A stretch of 64,000 nucleotides of DNA from DATBVX01 sp963696675 (GCA_963696675.1 CAVOLM010000048.1:31322-95321), one strand, 5' to 3'. Counted from the stretch's first letter, positions 1-12,025 are shown. Notes: generated by a model from the letters alone, not told the origin. Program-made: numbers and translations.

Positions 1-50
1 GGTTTCACGTGGCGCGTTGCGTCGCCAACGGTGCAGAGTTGCCCTGAGGC

Positions 51-3000
51 TCAGCCCAGGCGGCGCAGGTCGGCGGTCAGCGCGCGTGCAAACGGGAAGC
101 GCGCGGTCGGCTCGGGTTCCGCGATGTGAAAACCCTGTGCGTAACTCACACCGAGGCGCGCGAGCTCGGCGAGCACCTCAGGTGACTCGACCCGCTCGGC
201 GATGGTCTGGATGTGCATGGCGCGGCCGATCTGGCTGATCGCTTCGACCATGCTGCGATCGATGGGGTCGCGGGTGACGTTCTCGATGAACTGGCCATCG
301 ATCTTGAGATAATCCACCGGCAGGGTCTTCAAGTACATGAACGAAGACAGGCCACTGCCGAAGTCATCGAGCGAGAAACGGCACCCGCGGTTCTTGAGCT
401 CGCGCATGAAATACACCACGTTGGCGAGGTTGGACACCGCCGCAGTCTCGGTGATCTCGAAGCAGATCGCCCCGGGGCTCGGCGTTTCCTGCGCCAGCTC
501 GTTGATCAGGAATTCGAGAAAACGATCGTCATTGAGCGATGTGCCCGACAGGTTGATCGAGATCGTGTACGGCGGATGCGGGTCACTGGCGCGATGCGCC
601 AGCACACTCAGCGCGTGCCGCACCACCCAGCGATCGATGGCGGGCATGACGTTGTAGCGCTCGGCGGCTGGAATGAACTCGATCGGCTGCACGAGCGCGC
701 CACTCTCATCGCGCATCCTGAGCATCAACTCGAAATGGCGGCGCAGATCGCGGTTGTTGCCGATGGGGACGATCGGCTGGAAGTACAGCTCCAGCCGGTC
801 TTCCTCGCACGCGCGGGTGAGGCGTGATACCCACTGCATTTCGCGGTGCCGTTCCGGAACATTGTCCTGCTGATAGACGTGCACGCGGTTGCGGCCCTGA
901 TCCTTGGCAGCATAGCAGGCAACGTCCGCCGCGCTCATGAGCGCAGCCATGCTCTCGGTCTCGCGACCGATCTCGACGATGCCGATGCTCACACCAACGT
1001 TCAAGGCGCCGTCGTGCCACACGAAACGGTAATCGCGGATGGCCTGGCGCAGGGTCTCAGCGATCTTTATCGCCTGGTCCGGCTGGCATTCCGACAGGAG
1101 GATGCCGAACTCATCGCCGCCAAGCCGTGCCAGCGTGTCGCTGGCGCGAATGCGCGTCTGCAAGAGCCCTGTGATCTGTTTGAGCAAGCGGTCTCCGGCC
1201 GGATGGCCGCAGGTGTCATTGACCAGCTTGAACTGATCCAGGTCGAGGTATAGCAGAACGAAGCCGGGCCCTTCGCCGCGACGCGTGCTCGCCAATGCCT
1301 CGCTCAGCCGGCTTTCGAACTCGCGCCGGTTGATGAGCCCGGTCAACGCATCGTGACTCGCCTGGTAGGAGAGCGCGCGGCGCAGCCGGCGCTCGCGACT
1401 CACGTCGTGGAACACCATGACCGCGCCGATGACGTTTCCGGCCCGATCGCGGATCGGCGCCGCAGAGTTCTGGATCGCGATCTCCTGCCCGCGTCGATTC
1501 AGAAGCACGGTGTGGTCAGACAGGCCGATCACGTGTGCCTCGCGCAGGCACCGCACGACGGGATTTTCTACCGCTTCACGATCAGTCTCATTGATCAGCC
1601 GGAAAATTGCCGCCACGGGCAGTCCATTGGCCTCGCGGGTATCCCAGCCCGTCAGGCTCTCTGCGACCGGATTGACGTAGTTGACGCAGCCACCGGCATC
1701 CGTCGTGATGACGCCGTCGCCGATCGACTGCAGCGTGACCTGGGCGCGTTCCTTCTCCTCGAACACCGCCGTCTCGGCCTTCCAGCGCTCCGTGATGTCG
1801 GCGATCGTGCCTTCATAGCCGATGATTTCGCGTTGCTCATTGCGCACTACCCGCGCGCTCTCGAGCACCACGATGGTTCTGCCGTCCTGCCGCCGCAGCG
1901 GATGTTCGGCGTTGTGAACCTCGCTATCCGCTTCGATGCGCCGTATGAACTCCGCACGGTCTGCCGGATCGACGTACAGGCTCGCCGCATCGGCCAGTGC
2001 GTACAGCTCCTCCGCCGAATCAAACCCGAGGATCTGCACGAAAGCCGGGTTGACCGACAGAAACCGGCCTTCGCGGCTGGTCTGGTACACGCCTTCCATG
2101 ACGTTTTCGAATAGCCCGCGGAATTTCGCTTCACTGGCTCGCAGCGCGTCTTCCGCGCGGCGCCGCTCGGTCGCGATGCCAGCGAGTTGTGTCATGCGCG
2201 CCATCAGCTCCAGTTCCCGTCGCCCGGGCGTGCCGGTCTGGCGCCGATAGATCGAGAAACAGCCGAGCGCGCTGCCATCGCCGGCCAGAATCGGCGTCGA
2301 CCAGCAGGCCTTGAGGCCGAAACGCAGCGCGAGATCACGCCGGTGCTCCCACAAGGCATCCTTCGCAATGTCCGCGACGATCACCTGCCGCCCCAGAAAG
2401 ACCGCCGCCGCGCAGGAGCCGAACCGCGGGCCCACGGGGGTGCCTTCCATACCGGCACAAAACTCGGGAGGCAGCCGCGGCGCTACGAGCTGCTGGAACG
2501 TGTGTGACTGCTGGTTGAGGAGGCTGATCGCGCAATAGAGCTCTGGAGCGACCTTCTCTATGACTTCGGTGATTGCCTCCAGCGCCACGGACAGGTGCGC
2601 GTGCGAGGCGAGCTTCTCGAATACCCGCCGTTCGCCGGCAGCGATGAGCTCGGCACGCTTGCGGTCGGTGATGTCGGTGATGCTGCCCCGGATCAGCGTG
2701 CGCGTGGAGCTCGGGAGCCTGACCAGGCGCACCTCGCACGGGATGTCGTTGCCGAGCGCATCGCGGTGCAGCCATTCGAACACCGGAGTCTCGCCATTGA
2801 GCGCGCGATCGAGATACCCGCGCGCCACGCCGAACGAAGAGGTGCCGTCCGGTTGCGCGGGTGGACTCACCTGTTCCGGCCCGCACTGAAGCAGCGCCGC
2901 CCGATCCATCTTGAAGAAGCGCACCGCGTTGTCGTTGACATCGATGAAGCGACCGACATCCATGTCGAGCACGACAATGGCTTCCGGGGCGTTTTCGACC

Positions 3001-3729
3001 AGCGTGCGATAGCGCGCCTCGCTTTCGCGCATGGCCTGCTCGGAATTGCGCCGATCCGTGATGTCACGCAGGCAGACGACGAAGACGCGGCGGCGGTTCA
3101 CGCGCGCCTCGCTCACCGCGATGTCGGCGGCGAACTGCGGCCCCATCCTTGTTCCGGCCCCAGGTCTCATGGGCTGCCAGGTCGACATGAGTGTCATCGA
3201 GCCGTGCCGCCAGCCGCGACAAGTAGTCGGCTACCGTTCCCTGGTTCGCCGCCTCGGGGACGAGATGATCAAGGGTGCGGCCGAGGACCTCGGCCTGGCT
3301 GTAGCCGAAGATGCGCTCGCCGGTGGGATTGAAGGTTTCAATGTGTCCGCCCTCATCGACCGTGATGATGGCGTCCTTGATGTGATCGAGAATCGCCTGC
3401 AGCTGCGCGGCCGTCTGCTCACGAATCTCGCGTGTGAGGGCCTGTGCCTCATCCGACATGAGCTGCATCGAACGCACGATGCCGCGCCGCTCTTCATCTA
3501 CGGCGTCGTAGTGGCGGCTGATCGTCTCGAGCAGCCGCATGAGTTCCGGGGTTCCATCCGGAGAGCCCGCCGCCGCGATGCGCAGCTGCTGGCGCAGCAG
3601 CCGGTTCAGGCTGGGGGTGCCGGTGGGGAACAGTCCCGTCCACCCGGTCGGGTAAGTGGCCGCGGGGTCGCTCGCCAGGTGCTCCGGGAGCCGACTCGGC
3701 GCAGTTGCTCTACCGCCCGCATTTGACAT
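51..3729 (-). CDS. PAS/GAF sensor diguanylate cyclase-phosphodiesterase (GGDEF-EAL)
   Basis: Cytoplasmic c-di-GMP signalling protein of about 1225 residues with no membrane segment. Domains in order: a helical N-terminus, PAS1 (about 110-215), PAS2 (about 240-360), GAF (about 370-520), PAS3 (530-650), PAS4 (660-780), GGDEF (790-955) and EAL (970-1220). The cyclase motif GGDEF is intact and is preceded by an RASD inhibitory site five residues upstream. The EAL domain keeps FEITET, LDDFG, YLKIDG and AERVE; its signature reads ELM rather than EAL but keeps the metal-binding Glu. The frame breaks near 3140: one extra base separates KDGA from QFAADIAV inside PAS1. The start ATG at 3729 lies 144 bp beyond the end of typA, which is on the same strand. 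Both activities look possible; the sensed ligand is unknown. Confidence 0.88.
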
Positions 3730-3873
3730 AAGGCGTGCCAGGGACCTTGCGCTTCGAGCAAGCGCGGACGGGCATCTTAGTTACGCTATGGAAAATGGCT
3801 GTGTGATCCGACTCTCGATTCCGCCACGAGTCCCAGGATTCGCACGAAAAGGCTCAGCCCAAGGGAAGCGATC

Positions 3874-5696
3874 CTACGCAGAAGCGGCGCGCAGCATCCG
3901 CTTGCGCTCCTGCTCGGACAGCGCGCGTTTGCGCAGCCGTACGGCCGTGGGAGTGATCTCCACCAATTCGTCGTCGGAGATGAATTCCATGGCCTGCTCG
4001 AGCGAGAGACGGATTGGGGGTGTCAGGATCAACTTCTCGTCGCTGCCGGCGGCCCGGATGTTGGTCAGCTTCTTGGCCTTGAGCGGGTTGACGGTCAGAT
4101 CGTTGTCGCGGCTGTGAATGCCGACGATCTGGCCCGCGTAGACCTCCTCGCCCGGACCCACAAATAGACGCCCGCGTTCCTGAAGGCTAAAAAGGGCGTA
4201 TGCCAGCGTGCGGCCCTGGCCGTTCGAAATCAGCACGCCATTGGTCCTCAGACCGAGCTCGCGCGTGACGAGCGGTCCGTAATGATCAAAGACGTGATGC
4301 AGGATGCCGGTGCCCGACGTCATGGTCCGAAACTCGGTCTGGAAGCCGATCAGGCCGCGCGACGGGATCATGTAGTCCAGGCGCACCCTACCCTTGCCAT
4401 CCGGCTGCATCGCGCTCAGTTCCGCGCCGCGCTCGCCGAGACCAGTCATCACCGCACCCTGGGCAGAGTCTTCTATGTCCACAGTCAGCAGCTCGTACGG
4501 CTCACAGGACACGCCATCGATTTCACGAATGACCACGCGTGGTTTGGAGACCGCGACTTCGTACCCTTCGCGGCGCATGTTTTCGAGCAAGACACCCAGA
4601 TGCAGCTCGCCGCGGCCATACACGATGAACTTGTCCGGGTCGTCCGTTTCCTCGACGCGCAACGCGACGTTGTGAAGCGCCTCGCGCTGCAGGCGCTCGC
4701 GCAGTTGGCGGCTGGTCACGAACTTGCCGTCGCGCCCGTAGAAAGGCGAAGTGTTCACCTCGAAGGTCATGCTGATCGTGGGCTCGTCCACCGTGAGCCG
4801 CGGCAGCGCTTCGGGTTGCGTCGGATCGCAGATCGTGTCGGAAATCTTCGGCTCGCCAATGCCCGCGAAAGCCACGATGTCGCCCGCTTCGGCAGACTCA
4901 ACTTCGACGCGGATGAGGCCGATGAAGCCGAGGATCTGGCCGATGCGCTCGTTGCGAACCTGTCCGTCCGCGCCGATCACAGTGACCGCGAGCATTACGA
5001 CGCAGCGTGCCGCGCTTGATCCGGCCGATCCCGATGGCGCCCACGTAGCTCGAGTAATCGAGCAGGCTCACCTGCAGTTGCAGCGGCCCGTTCACATCGA
5101 CGTCGGGCGCCGGGCAATGCTGCACGATGGCGCGGAACAGTGCGCCCATGTCGGAGGCCGACTGCGCCGGATCCAGCGTGGCGAAACCCTGCAGCGCAGA
5201 TGCATACACCACAGGAAAATCGAGCTGTGCCTCGGTGGCGCCGAGACGATCGAACAGATCGAAGGTCTGATCGAGCACCCAGCCCGGACGCGCCTCCGCG
5301 CGATCGATCTTGTTGATGACCACGATCGGCTTCAGTCCGTGATCGAAGGCCTTCTGCGTGACGAAGCGCGTCTGCGGCATCGGCCCATCGACTGCGTCCA
5401 CCAGCAGCAGGACCGAATCGACCATCGACAAGCACGCGCTCGACTTCGCCGCCGAAATCCGCGTGCCCCGGCGTGTCGACGATGTTGATCCGGTAGTCCT
5501 CCCAGCGGATCGCCGTGTTCTTCGCAAGAATCGTGATGCCGCGCTCACGTTCGAGCGCGTTGGAATCCATCATGCGCTCGGGCATCTCCTTGCGTGCGTC
5601 GAGCGTGCCAGACTGCTTCAGCAGCTGGTCGACGAGCGTCGTCTTGCCGTGATCGACGTGCGCGATGATGGCGATGTTGCGAAGATTAGCGATCAC
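3874..5696 (-). CDS. typA: Ribosome-associated GTPase TypA/BipA
   Basis: Translational GTPase of the EF-G-like family that binds ribosomes and helps 50S assembly and stress or cold growth. The reconstructed protein of about 607 residues has the usual length. Visible motifs: P-loop AHVDHGKTT near residue 12, DTPGHADF near 70, and NKID near 127. The C-terminal BipA region contains MTSGTG, LISNGQG and HSRSNDL-type (here HSRDNDL) signatures. Two one-base insertions break the frame: an extra A/T at 5430-5431 (restores VLSMVDSV) and another at 4995-4996 (restores RRMLAVT, colinear with E. coli TypA). The start is GTG at 5696, giving [11 protein letters not shown]; a plausible promoter lies just upstream. 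An intact gene is expected because this family is conserved, so the breaks are probably errors. Confidence 0.93.
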
Positions 5697-5728
5697 GGGG
5701 TGGGGCCTGCCAGGCTCAAAGGGCGCGC

Positions 5729-5757
5729 ATTGTACATGGACGGACCTGCTGTATCGA
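5729..5757 (-). promoter_or_regulatory. Candidate sigma-70 promoter for typA
   Basis: On the minus strand a TACAAT -10 element (5729-5734; 5/6 match) follows a TCGATA -35 element (5752-5757; 4/6 match) with a 17-bp spacer. Transcription would start near 5722, giving a leader of about 26 nt before the GTG of typA. The assignment rests on the motif and its position only. Confidence 0.4.
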
Positions 5758-5790
5758 CGCTTCGAGAGGTCGGCTGGCTGAACCTCTGCG

Positions 5791-6352
5791 TCAGTGCGCC
5801 GAATCGGTGCCCGGCTTGGCCTCAGAAGGCGCCGCCGCCTGGTCCGGGGCGCCCACTACGACGGGAATGGCAAAAGTGCGCGCGACGCTTCCGGTATCGG
5901 TGTCGAGCAGGACTACGGCGCTCACGTAATACACGCCATTGTCCCGCGGCACGACACTCAGCTCGTGACGGTAGACGTTGCCGGCCTGGATTTCCCGATA
6001 CTCTGCCGGTGCGACCATGGGCTGCACTGCAAGGGCGTCGGTTGAGATGTACGTCACACGCATCGCACTGGCGGAAATCTTGGGCAGCAGCGCAATCGAG
6101 ATGCTCGAGTGGCTGGCCGAGCTGGGGCCGGTCCTTGAGCTCGAATTTGAGCTCCACCGACTCGTCCTTGCCGGCGCTCACGCCGCTCACCATGCGCTTG
6201 AGTGCCGCGTCGGTCTCGGGACTCTTCGCGGTGACTGCGGCGGCCGGTGTCGCGGCGACTTGTGCCTTATCGCTATCCGGTTCGCGGCTGCAACCGAAGA
6301 GCGTTGTGGCCAACACCAAGCTCAGAACGGAGCCCGCCATGACATGTTTCAT
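5791..6352 (-). CDS. Small putative lipoprotein, unknown function
   Basis: I do not recognise a named family. The protein starts MKHVMAG at 6352, has a hydrophobic signal and a lipobox ending LFGC, so it should be lipid-modified and periplasm-facing. A charged, Ala-rich stretch follows, then a domain containing MRVTYISTDAL and NGVYYVSAVVLLDTD. The latter resembles a beta-sandwich that could bind a partner. The C-terminus is low-complexity and rich in Pro and Ala. One frameshift near 6100 joins the two halves; total length is about 186 residues. The gene sits 40 bp downstream of srkA and 94 bp upstream of typA on the same strand, so it may be co-transcribed with srkA. Confidence 0.7.
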
Positions 6353-6392
6353 GAATGAGAAAATTAGCACAGTGCTACCGACCTGTCCGAGA

Positions 6393-7413
6393 TCAGATGT
6401 TGAGCGGTTCCTCATCCAGCGCATCGAACTGACTCTGCAACGTGCTCACATGGCCTTCCCAGTAGCGGGGTTCGGCGAACCAGGGAAACGCCCGGGGAAA
6501 GGCCGGATCGTTCCAGCGTCGTGCCAGCCACGCCGAATAATGGATCAGCCGCAGAGTCCGCAGCGGCTCGATCAGCGCAAGCTGCGAGGCATTGAAGGCT
6601 GCGAATTGCGAATAGCCCTCGAGCAGGTCTGATGCCTGCGCGCGCATCTCGTCGCGCGTGCCTGCGAGCAGCATCCACAGGTCCTGGATTGCGGGACCTG
6701 TCATGCAATCGTCGAGGTCGACGATATGAGGACCTTCCGGCCTCCAGAGAATATTGCCACGGTGGCAGTCGCCATGAATGCGATGCCACTGAGAGCTCTG
6801 CAGCTCGAGTCCCGCCTCTCGTACCCTCTCGATCAGGCGCTCCGTGACCTCGGCGTAGCGATCGATGAGATAGTCGGGCAGGAAGCCGCCTTGCAGAATC
6901 GTTTCGCGCGCTTCATCGCCGTAGGTCACGATCGACAGTATCGGCCGATGCGACAAAGCGACGTGCCTGCCCCATTGCATGTAGTCTGCCGAGGAATCTC
7001 CCCATCCACAGCCGATCATCGCTGGTCGCGAGTTCGGGCCACTGACCGTTACGCCTCGGGTACACGGCGTAACGAAAGGCGGAAAAGCTCAGCAGAGACC
7101 GGCCTTCGCGCAACAACGGAGCCACGACTGGAATCTCAGCGCCAGCCAGCTCGAGTGCGAAACCATGCTCTTCGAGGATGCTTGCATCGCTCCAGCGGTG
7201 CGGGCGATAGAACTTCACCACGACCGGCTCGCCCTCTTCGAGGCCCACCTGGTAGACGCGGTTCTCGTAGCTGTTGAGCGCCAGCACGCGCCCGTCGCAA
7301 AGGTAGCCCGCCGCCTCGACAGCGGCGATGACGATCTCAGGCGTCAGACCGGCGAACGGCGTCTCGTTCGCCGACGGTGTTATCGGACCGGCGCCCCTTT
7401 CGCTATCATGCAC
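6393..7413 (-). CDS. srkA: Stress response kinase A (SrkA/YihE family)
   Basis: Aminoglycoside-phosphotransferase-fold Ser/Thr kinase; E. coli SrkA counters stress-induced death. About 339 residues, close to the usual 328. N-terminal half: LNSYENRVYQ, then VVKFYRPHRW with the ATP-binding Lys, and ILEEHGFAL. C-terminal half: catalytic HGDCHRGNILW and metal-binding DLDDCMTGPA, then QDLWMLL and LIHYSAWLARRW. One extra base near 6950 breaks the frame; removing it restores FVHRPILSI, matching the FIHRPTI stretch of E. coli SrkA. The start is GTG at 7413; galE starts divergently only 35 bp away. Confidence 0.9.
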
Positions 7414-7448
7414 GCGCGACGCAACTCCTTCTTTCAGGTCCTGAATTC

Positions 7449-8466
7449 ATGCCGCAATCTGCAATCCTGGTAACCGGTGGCGCAGGTTACATCGGCAGCC
7501 ACGTAGCGCGACAGCTCGGCGAGGCCGGCGAGACCGTCGTGGTGCTCGACAACCTCGTGACCGGCTTCCGCGAGGCCGTGCTGCACGGAACGCTCATCGT
7601 GGGCGAGACCGGTGACCGCGAGCTCGTTACCCGCATTCTCTCCGAGCACCGCATCGACACGGTGATGCACTTCGCTGCGCACACCATCGTGCCCGAATCC
7701 GTGGCGAAACCGCTCAAGTACTACGGCAACAACACGTGCGCCACACGCAATCTCCTGGAGTGTTGTGCGGCGCAGGGCGTGCGCCATTTCATCTTTTCTT
7801 CGACCGCCGCCGTTTACGGAATACCGCCGGGGGGAGTTGCGGCAGAGGACACGCCGCTTGCGCCCATCAATCCTTATGGAACCTCGAAACTCATGAGCGA
7901 GTGGATGCTGCGCGATGTGGCGCTGGCTGGGAACCTGCGCTACGTGTCGCTGCGGTACTTCAACGTCGCAGGCTCAGATCCACACGGCCGCATTGGACAA
8001 TGCACACCCGCTGCCACATTGCTCGTCAAGGTTGCCTGCGAAGCCGCGGTGGGGAAGCGTCCCGGTGTGTCGATCTTCGGCACGGATTACCCGACGCCGG
8101 ATGGTACCGGCGTGCGTGACTACATCCACGTAGAAGACCTCGCCAGCGCCCATGTCCAGGCTCTCGACTATCTGCGCAATGGCGGCGACTCGATCACGCT
8201 CAATTGCGGTTACGGGCACGGCTACAGCGTGCGCGAAGTGCTGCGGATGGTGGAGCAGGTCGCACAGTGCCCACTGCAGATTCGTGAAGAAACGCGCCGG
8301 GCCGGCGATCCTTCCATCCTGATCGCACGAGCGGATCGCGTGCGCGCAGGTGCTCGGATGGCGTCCGCAGCTCGATGACCTGGAAGCCATCGTGCGCACC
8401 TCGTTGGAGTGGGAACGCAGGCAGCTCGCAGCGCCTTGGGTCTCGTCGCGAGCGCCGAAGCTGTGA
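7449..8466 (+). CDS. galE: UDP-glucose 4-epimerase
   Basis: NAD-dependent extended short-chain dehydrogenase that interconverts UDP-glucose and UDP-galactose, supplying UDP-galactose for surface polysaccharides. The Rossmann motif GGAGYIGSH lies at residues 9-17. The SSTAAVYG active-site serine region, the YGTSK (Tyr-x-x-x-Lys) pair and the RYFNVAGSDP loop are all present. ATG at 7449 (MPQSAILVTGG) is chosen because it places the glycine motif at the usual distance. An extra G near 8350 breaks the last 40 codons. The corrected end reads VLGWRPQLDDLEAIV and stops at 8466, giving about 338 residues, the normal family length. Confidence 0.93.
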
Positions 8467-8533
8467 CTCGAACCGCAAAACAGTCACTTCCCGCTCGATC
8501 GGCACTCGGGCCGGACTGCTAGAATTGGCGGTC

Positions 8534-10004
8534 ATGCGCTTCACCAAGCCGCGATCCCTGAGCGGACTGATGCTGCTCGGCATGTCCCTCGTGGCCGTGC
8601 CGCTGTTGATTCGCGGTCATCAATGCGGCGTTTCAGATCCGCCGCCTCGCCAGCCAGAGCGAAGCGCTCGTCGTACAGGGCGTGCAGGGCGACCCGCTAC
8701 CACCAGTTGCTGTTCGAGCAGATCGCTTCGCTCGAACGCAGCGCCCGTCTCTACCAGGTCATCGGCAATCGCGAGCTGCTCGAGGTCTACCGCCAGAATC
8801 ACGAACGGTTCCAGCTCACGCTCGAAAGCTCTGGTCGACTGCAGCGCGATCCGCGCAGCGACACGCAGCTCGAGACCCTGCGCACCGAGAGCGTCGCGAT
8901 CTGGCAGCTGCTGAGCACGCGTCGGCGTGGCTCGCCCGAGATCACGCAGGCGGTCAGCAATTTTTCGCGCCTGTGGGAAACGGCGACGACGCTGGCGGAA
9001 GCTAGCCGGCGGCGCATCGATCAGCAGCTCGAGACCTTGCAGGTCGCGACCGCGAGCGCGCAAAGGAATCTGTTCTGGCAATCCGCAGCGCTGCTTCCGG
9101 CCACGCTGGTCCTGACCATCGTCTTCACGCTGGTCGCTGGCGCGACCCATCCGCCATCTGGATCGGGTGATCGGCGAGCTCGGGCGCGGGACGTTTTCTC
9201 GCGCCATCAGGGTCAAGGGCCCGAGCGACCTCGAGGCCCTGGGTCGGCAGCTCGAGTGGCTGCGTGTGCGCCTGCTTGACCTTGCACAGGAAAAGAATCG
9301 ATTCCTGCGACACATGTCGCACGAGCTGAAGACTCCACTGGCCAATATTCGCGAAGGTACGGAGCTCCTGCTCGACGGCTCGGTCGGCCAGCTTGCGGAC
9401 GATCAGCGCGAGGTCACCGGCATCCTGCGCGAGAACGGATTGAAATTGCAGCGCCTCATCGAAAACCTGCTGACTTTCAGCACCTGGCAGGCGCAGAGCG
9501 TCGGCCTCGAGGTGAGCGAATTCAAGCTGCGACCACTCGTCAAGAGCGTATTGGAGAGCCAGCGCCTCACGCTCGTGAGCCAGCGCGTGCGCCTCGATGT
9601 ACGCGTGGAAGACGTGACTGTCGCAGCCGATCGCAGCAAGCTGAAGCTGATCCTCGACAACCTGCTTTCGAATGCCATCAAGTTCACGCCGCAGGGTGGC
9701 ACGATCCACATTCACGCGCAGACGCTGCGCGACCAGCTGGTCCTGGATGTCGGCTGATACCGGGACCGGGCATTCCGCTCGAGGAGCGCAGCCGCATCTT
9801 CGAGGCCTTCTACCAGGGCAAGACTCCGCAGGGCGGGCACGTGAAGGGCACCGGTATCGGGCTCTCGGTGGTGATCGAGTTCGTACACGCGCACAGCGGC
9901 ACGATTGAAATCGTCGACGGTCAGTTTGCGGGTGCTCATTTCCGCATCCGCCTGCCGCTGCGCCAGCCGGGCGTGGGGACAAGGAGCCGGCGCATGCGGC
10001 GTAG
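8534..10004 (+). CDS. glrK: Sensor histidine kinase GlrK (QseE) homologue
   Basis: Membrane sensor kinase that would phosphorylate GlrR. A first membrane segment lies near the N-terminus (LMLLGMSLVAVPLL), then a periplasmic helical domain with LLFEQIASLERSARLYQV (typical of this family), a second segment ending LVLTIVFTLVA, a HAMP-like linker, the H-box MSHELKTPLANI with the phospho-His, the N-box DNLLSNAIKF, DTGPGIP, and GTGIGLSVV. At least five indels split it, near 8620, 8690, 9155 and twice near 9755-9770; each correction restores family sequence. The end is inferred: the last frame runs on into the next gene, and a one-base correction would stop it at TAG 10002-10004. The gene is followed directly by qseG and glrR. 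Confidence 0.82.
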
Positions 10005-10603
10005 CTCGCTTGCCGGCGCAATCGTCCTGGTTCTGACGGCCGGCTGCAGCATCATGCCGAGCACGCCCGTGCCCACAACGGCGCCAACCACCACGACCGA
10101 TCCTTCCCTGGGTTCAATGTCGAGCTATCTCGACATGATGGAGCGCCTGTCGCGCGGCACGCCGGCCGAACAGGCCGAAATCGCGCAGGCCGCCAAGGAT
10201 GCCTCGGACGCTGACACCGACAACGAGCAACCGCCTGCGATATGCGCTGGTGCTCGCGACGCCCGGGCACGGCAAGTCGGATGAAGCCGCCGCACGTGAA
10301 ATGCTGACCCAGCTTCTCGCGACGCCGGAAACCATGCTGCCCGCCGAGCGCGCACTCGCGTGGATCTGTCTCAAGGACGTCGAGCAGCGAATGATCCTGC
10401 GAGCGGAGAATCTGCGCCTGCAGGCCAGCACGATCCAGCAGGACCGCGACAAGAACGCAGTCACCAACCGGCGCCTGCAGGCGGAGATCGACGAGAACGC
10501 ACGCCTGCGCAAGGAGCTGGCCGAAGCGCAGGCCAAGCTCGATGAAATCACGCGTATCGAACGCGCCATCATCGAGCGCAATCCGGGAAACGGGGGCAAA
10601 TGA
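9994..10603 (+). CDS. qseG: QseG-like outer-membrane lipoprotein
   Basis: Companion lipoprotein of the GlrK/GlrR system; in E. coli QseG sits in the outer membrane and interacts with the sensor. The signal peptide runs from MRRSSLAG to the lipobox LTAGC. It is followed by a Thr/Pro-rich linker, a short helical region (SYLDMMERL) and a long C-terminal coiled coil with LRAENLRLQAS and LRKELAEAQAKLDEI, ending ITRIERAI, the same layout as YfhG/QseG. One indel near 10230 joins the halves; length is about 202 residues. Its ATG overlaps the presumed end of glrK, supporting translational coupling. Identification rests on synteny plus architecture, since sequence identity in this family is low. Confidence 0.75.
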
Positions 10604-10646
10604 GGCCCGGCTGGCGCGTCGGTATCTCAAAACCGGCGCGCCTCGC

Positions 10647-10652
10647 TATAAT
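10647..10652 (+). promoter_or_regulatory. Possible -10 element upstream of glrR
   Basis: A perfect TATAAT lies 28 bp before the TTG start of glrR, in the 76-bp gap after qseG. No convincing -35 hexamer stands 16-18 bp upstream, so this could be chance or an internal promoter for the regulator. Confidence 0.25.
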
Positions 10653-10679
10653 GGCCCGGCCCTTCCGGACCGGTTCAAT

Positions 10680-12025
10680 TTGACCTCACCAGCGAAACGC
10701 AAGGCACGCATTCTCGTGGTCGATGACGATCCGGGATTGCTACGCCTGCTGACCATTCGCCTGCGCGCCGAAAACTACGAGGTCGAAGCCGTGGAAAGCG
10801 GCGTCGCGGCCCTCGCCGCTGCCGGTCGATTCCGGCCGGACCTCGTCATCACCGACCTGCGCATGGACCAGATGGACGGCATCGGCCTGCTCAAGGAACT
10901 GCAGAGCCGCTGGCCAGGCCTTCGCGTCATCATCCTGACCGCTCACGGCACCATTCCCGATGCCGTGCACGCCACCCAGAGCGGTGCATTCGGCTTTCTC
11001 ACCAAGCCGGTCGACAAGCAGGAGCTGCTCGACCAGGTGCAGAAGGCACTGAAGATTTCCGGCTTCGCTCAGTCGGACGAGGACTGGCGCGCCGAGATCG
11101 TGACGCGCAGCCCGATCGTCGAGGAAAAGCTGGCCCAGGCCCACATGGTCGCGGCAGTGACGCGCGCGTGCTGATCTCAGGGGAGAGCGGTACCGGCAAG
11201 GAGCTCCTGGCCCGGGCCATCCACAAGGCGAGCCCGCGTCGCGAGCGTGCCTTCGTCGCCATCAACTGCAGCGCCATGGCCGAGGAGCTGCTGGAGTCGG
11301 AGCTGTTCGGCCATGAGAAGGGCGCCTTCACGGGCGCGATCCGCACCCACAAGGGGCTGTTCCAGGCAGCCGATGGCGGCACGCTGCTGCTGGACGAAAT
11401 CGGCGACATGCCGCAGCGGCTGCAGGTGAAGCTGCTGCGCGTGCTGCAGGAGAACCAGGTCCGCCCCGTTGGCAGCACCGATGCGCTGCCGGTGAACGTG
11501 CGGGTGATCTCGGCCACGCATCGGGATCTGCAGCAGCTGCTCGCCGGCGGCACCTTTCGCGAAGACCTGTACTACCGCCTGAATGTCGTTCACATCGAGA
11601 TGCCGCCGCTGGCCAAGCGGCGCGAGGACATACCGCTTCTGGTCGCGCACTTTCTCGAGCAGATCGCGCAGGAGACGGGCTCGCGCAAGATCTACGCGCC
11701 GGAGGCGGTGGAGCTGCTCGCGACCGCGGAATGGCCGGGTAACATCCGCCAGTTGCACAACGTCGTGCGGCAGAATGTCGCGCTCACGCGCACGCCGATC
11801 ATCACCGCAGAGCTCGTGCAGCAGTCACTCGGCGGCTCGCCCTCGCGCCTGCCCTCCTTCGATGAAGCGCGGGATGAATTCACGCGCAGCTATCTTGCCC
11901 AGATCCTGCAGATCACCGCCGGCAACGTCAGCCAGGCGGCGCGGCTCGCCAAGCGCAACCGCACCGACTTCTACAAGCTGCTGGCCCGTCATCAGCTGGT
12001 GCCGGACGATTTCAAGGCGCGCTAG
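10680..12025 (+). CDS. glrR: Sigma-54-dependent response regulator GlrR (QseF)
   Basis: NtrC-family activator that, once phosphorylated by GlrK, would open sigma-54 promoters. The receiver domain (residues 1-120) has the acidic pocket VVDDD, the phospho-acceptor Asp in ITDLRMD and the Lys in TKPVDK. The AAA+ domain has Walker A GESGTGKE, the sigma-54-contacting GAFTGA loop, Walker B LLLDEIGD and the REDLYYRLNV segment. The C-terminus is a Fis-type helix-turn-helix (GNVSQAARLAKRNRTDFYK). A missing base near 11162 breaks the frame just before Walker A; adding it restores AASDARVLISGES. The likely start is TTG 10680 (LTSPAKRKARILVVDDD). Length is about 448 residues, normal for the family. Confidence 0.9.
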
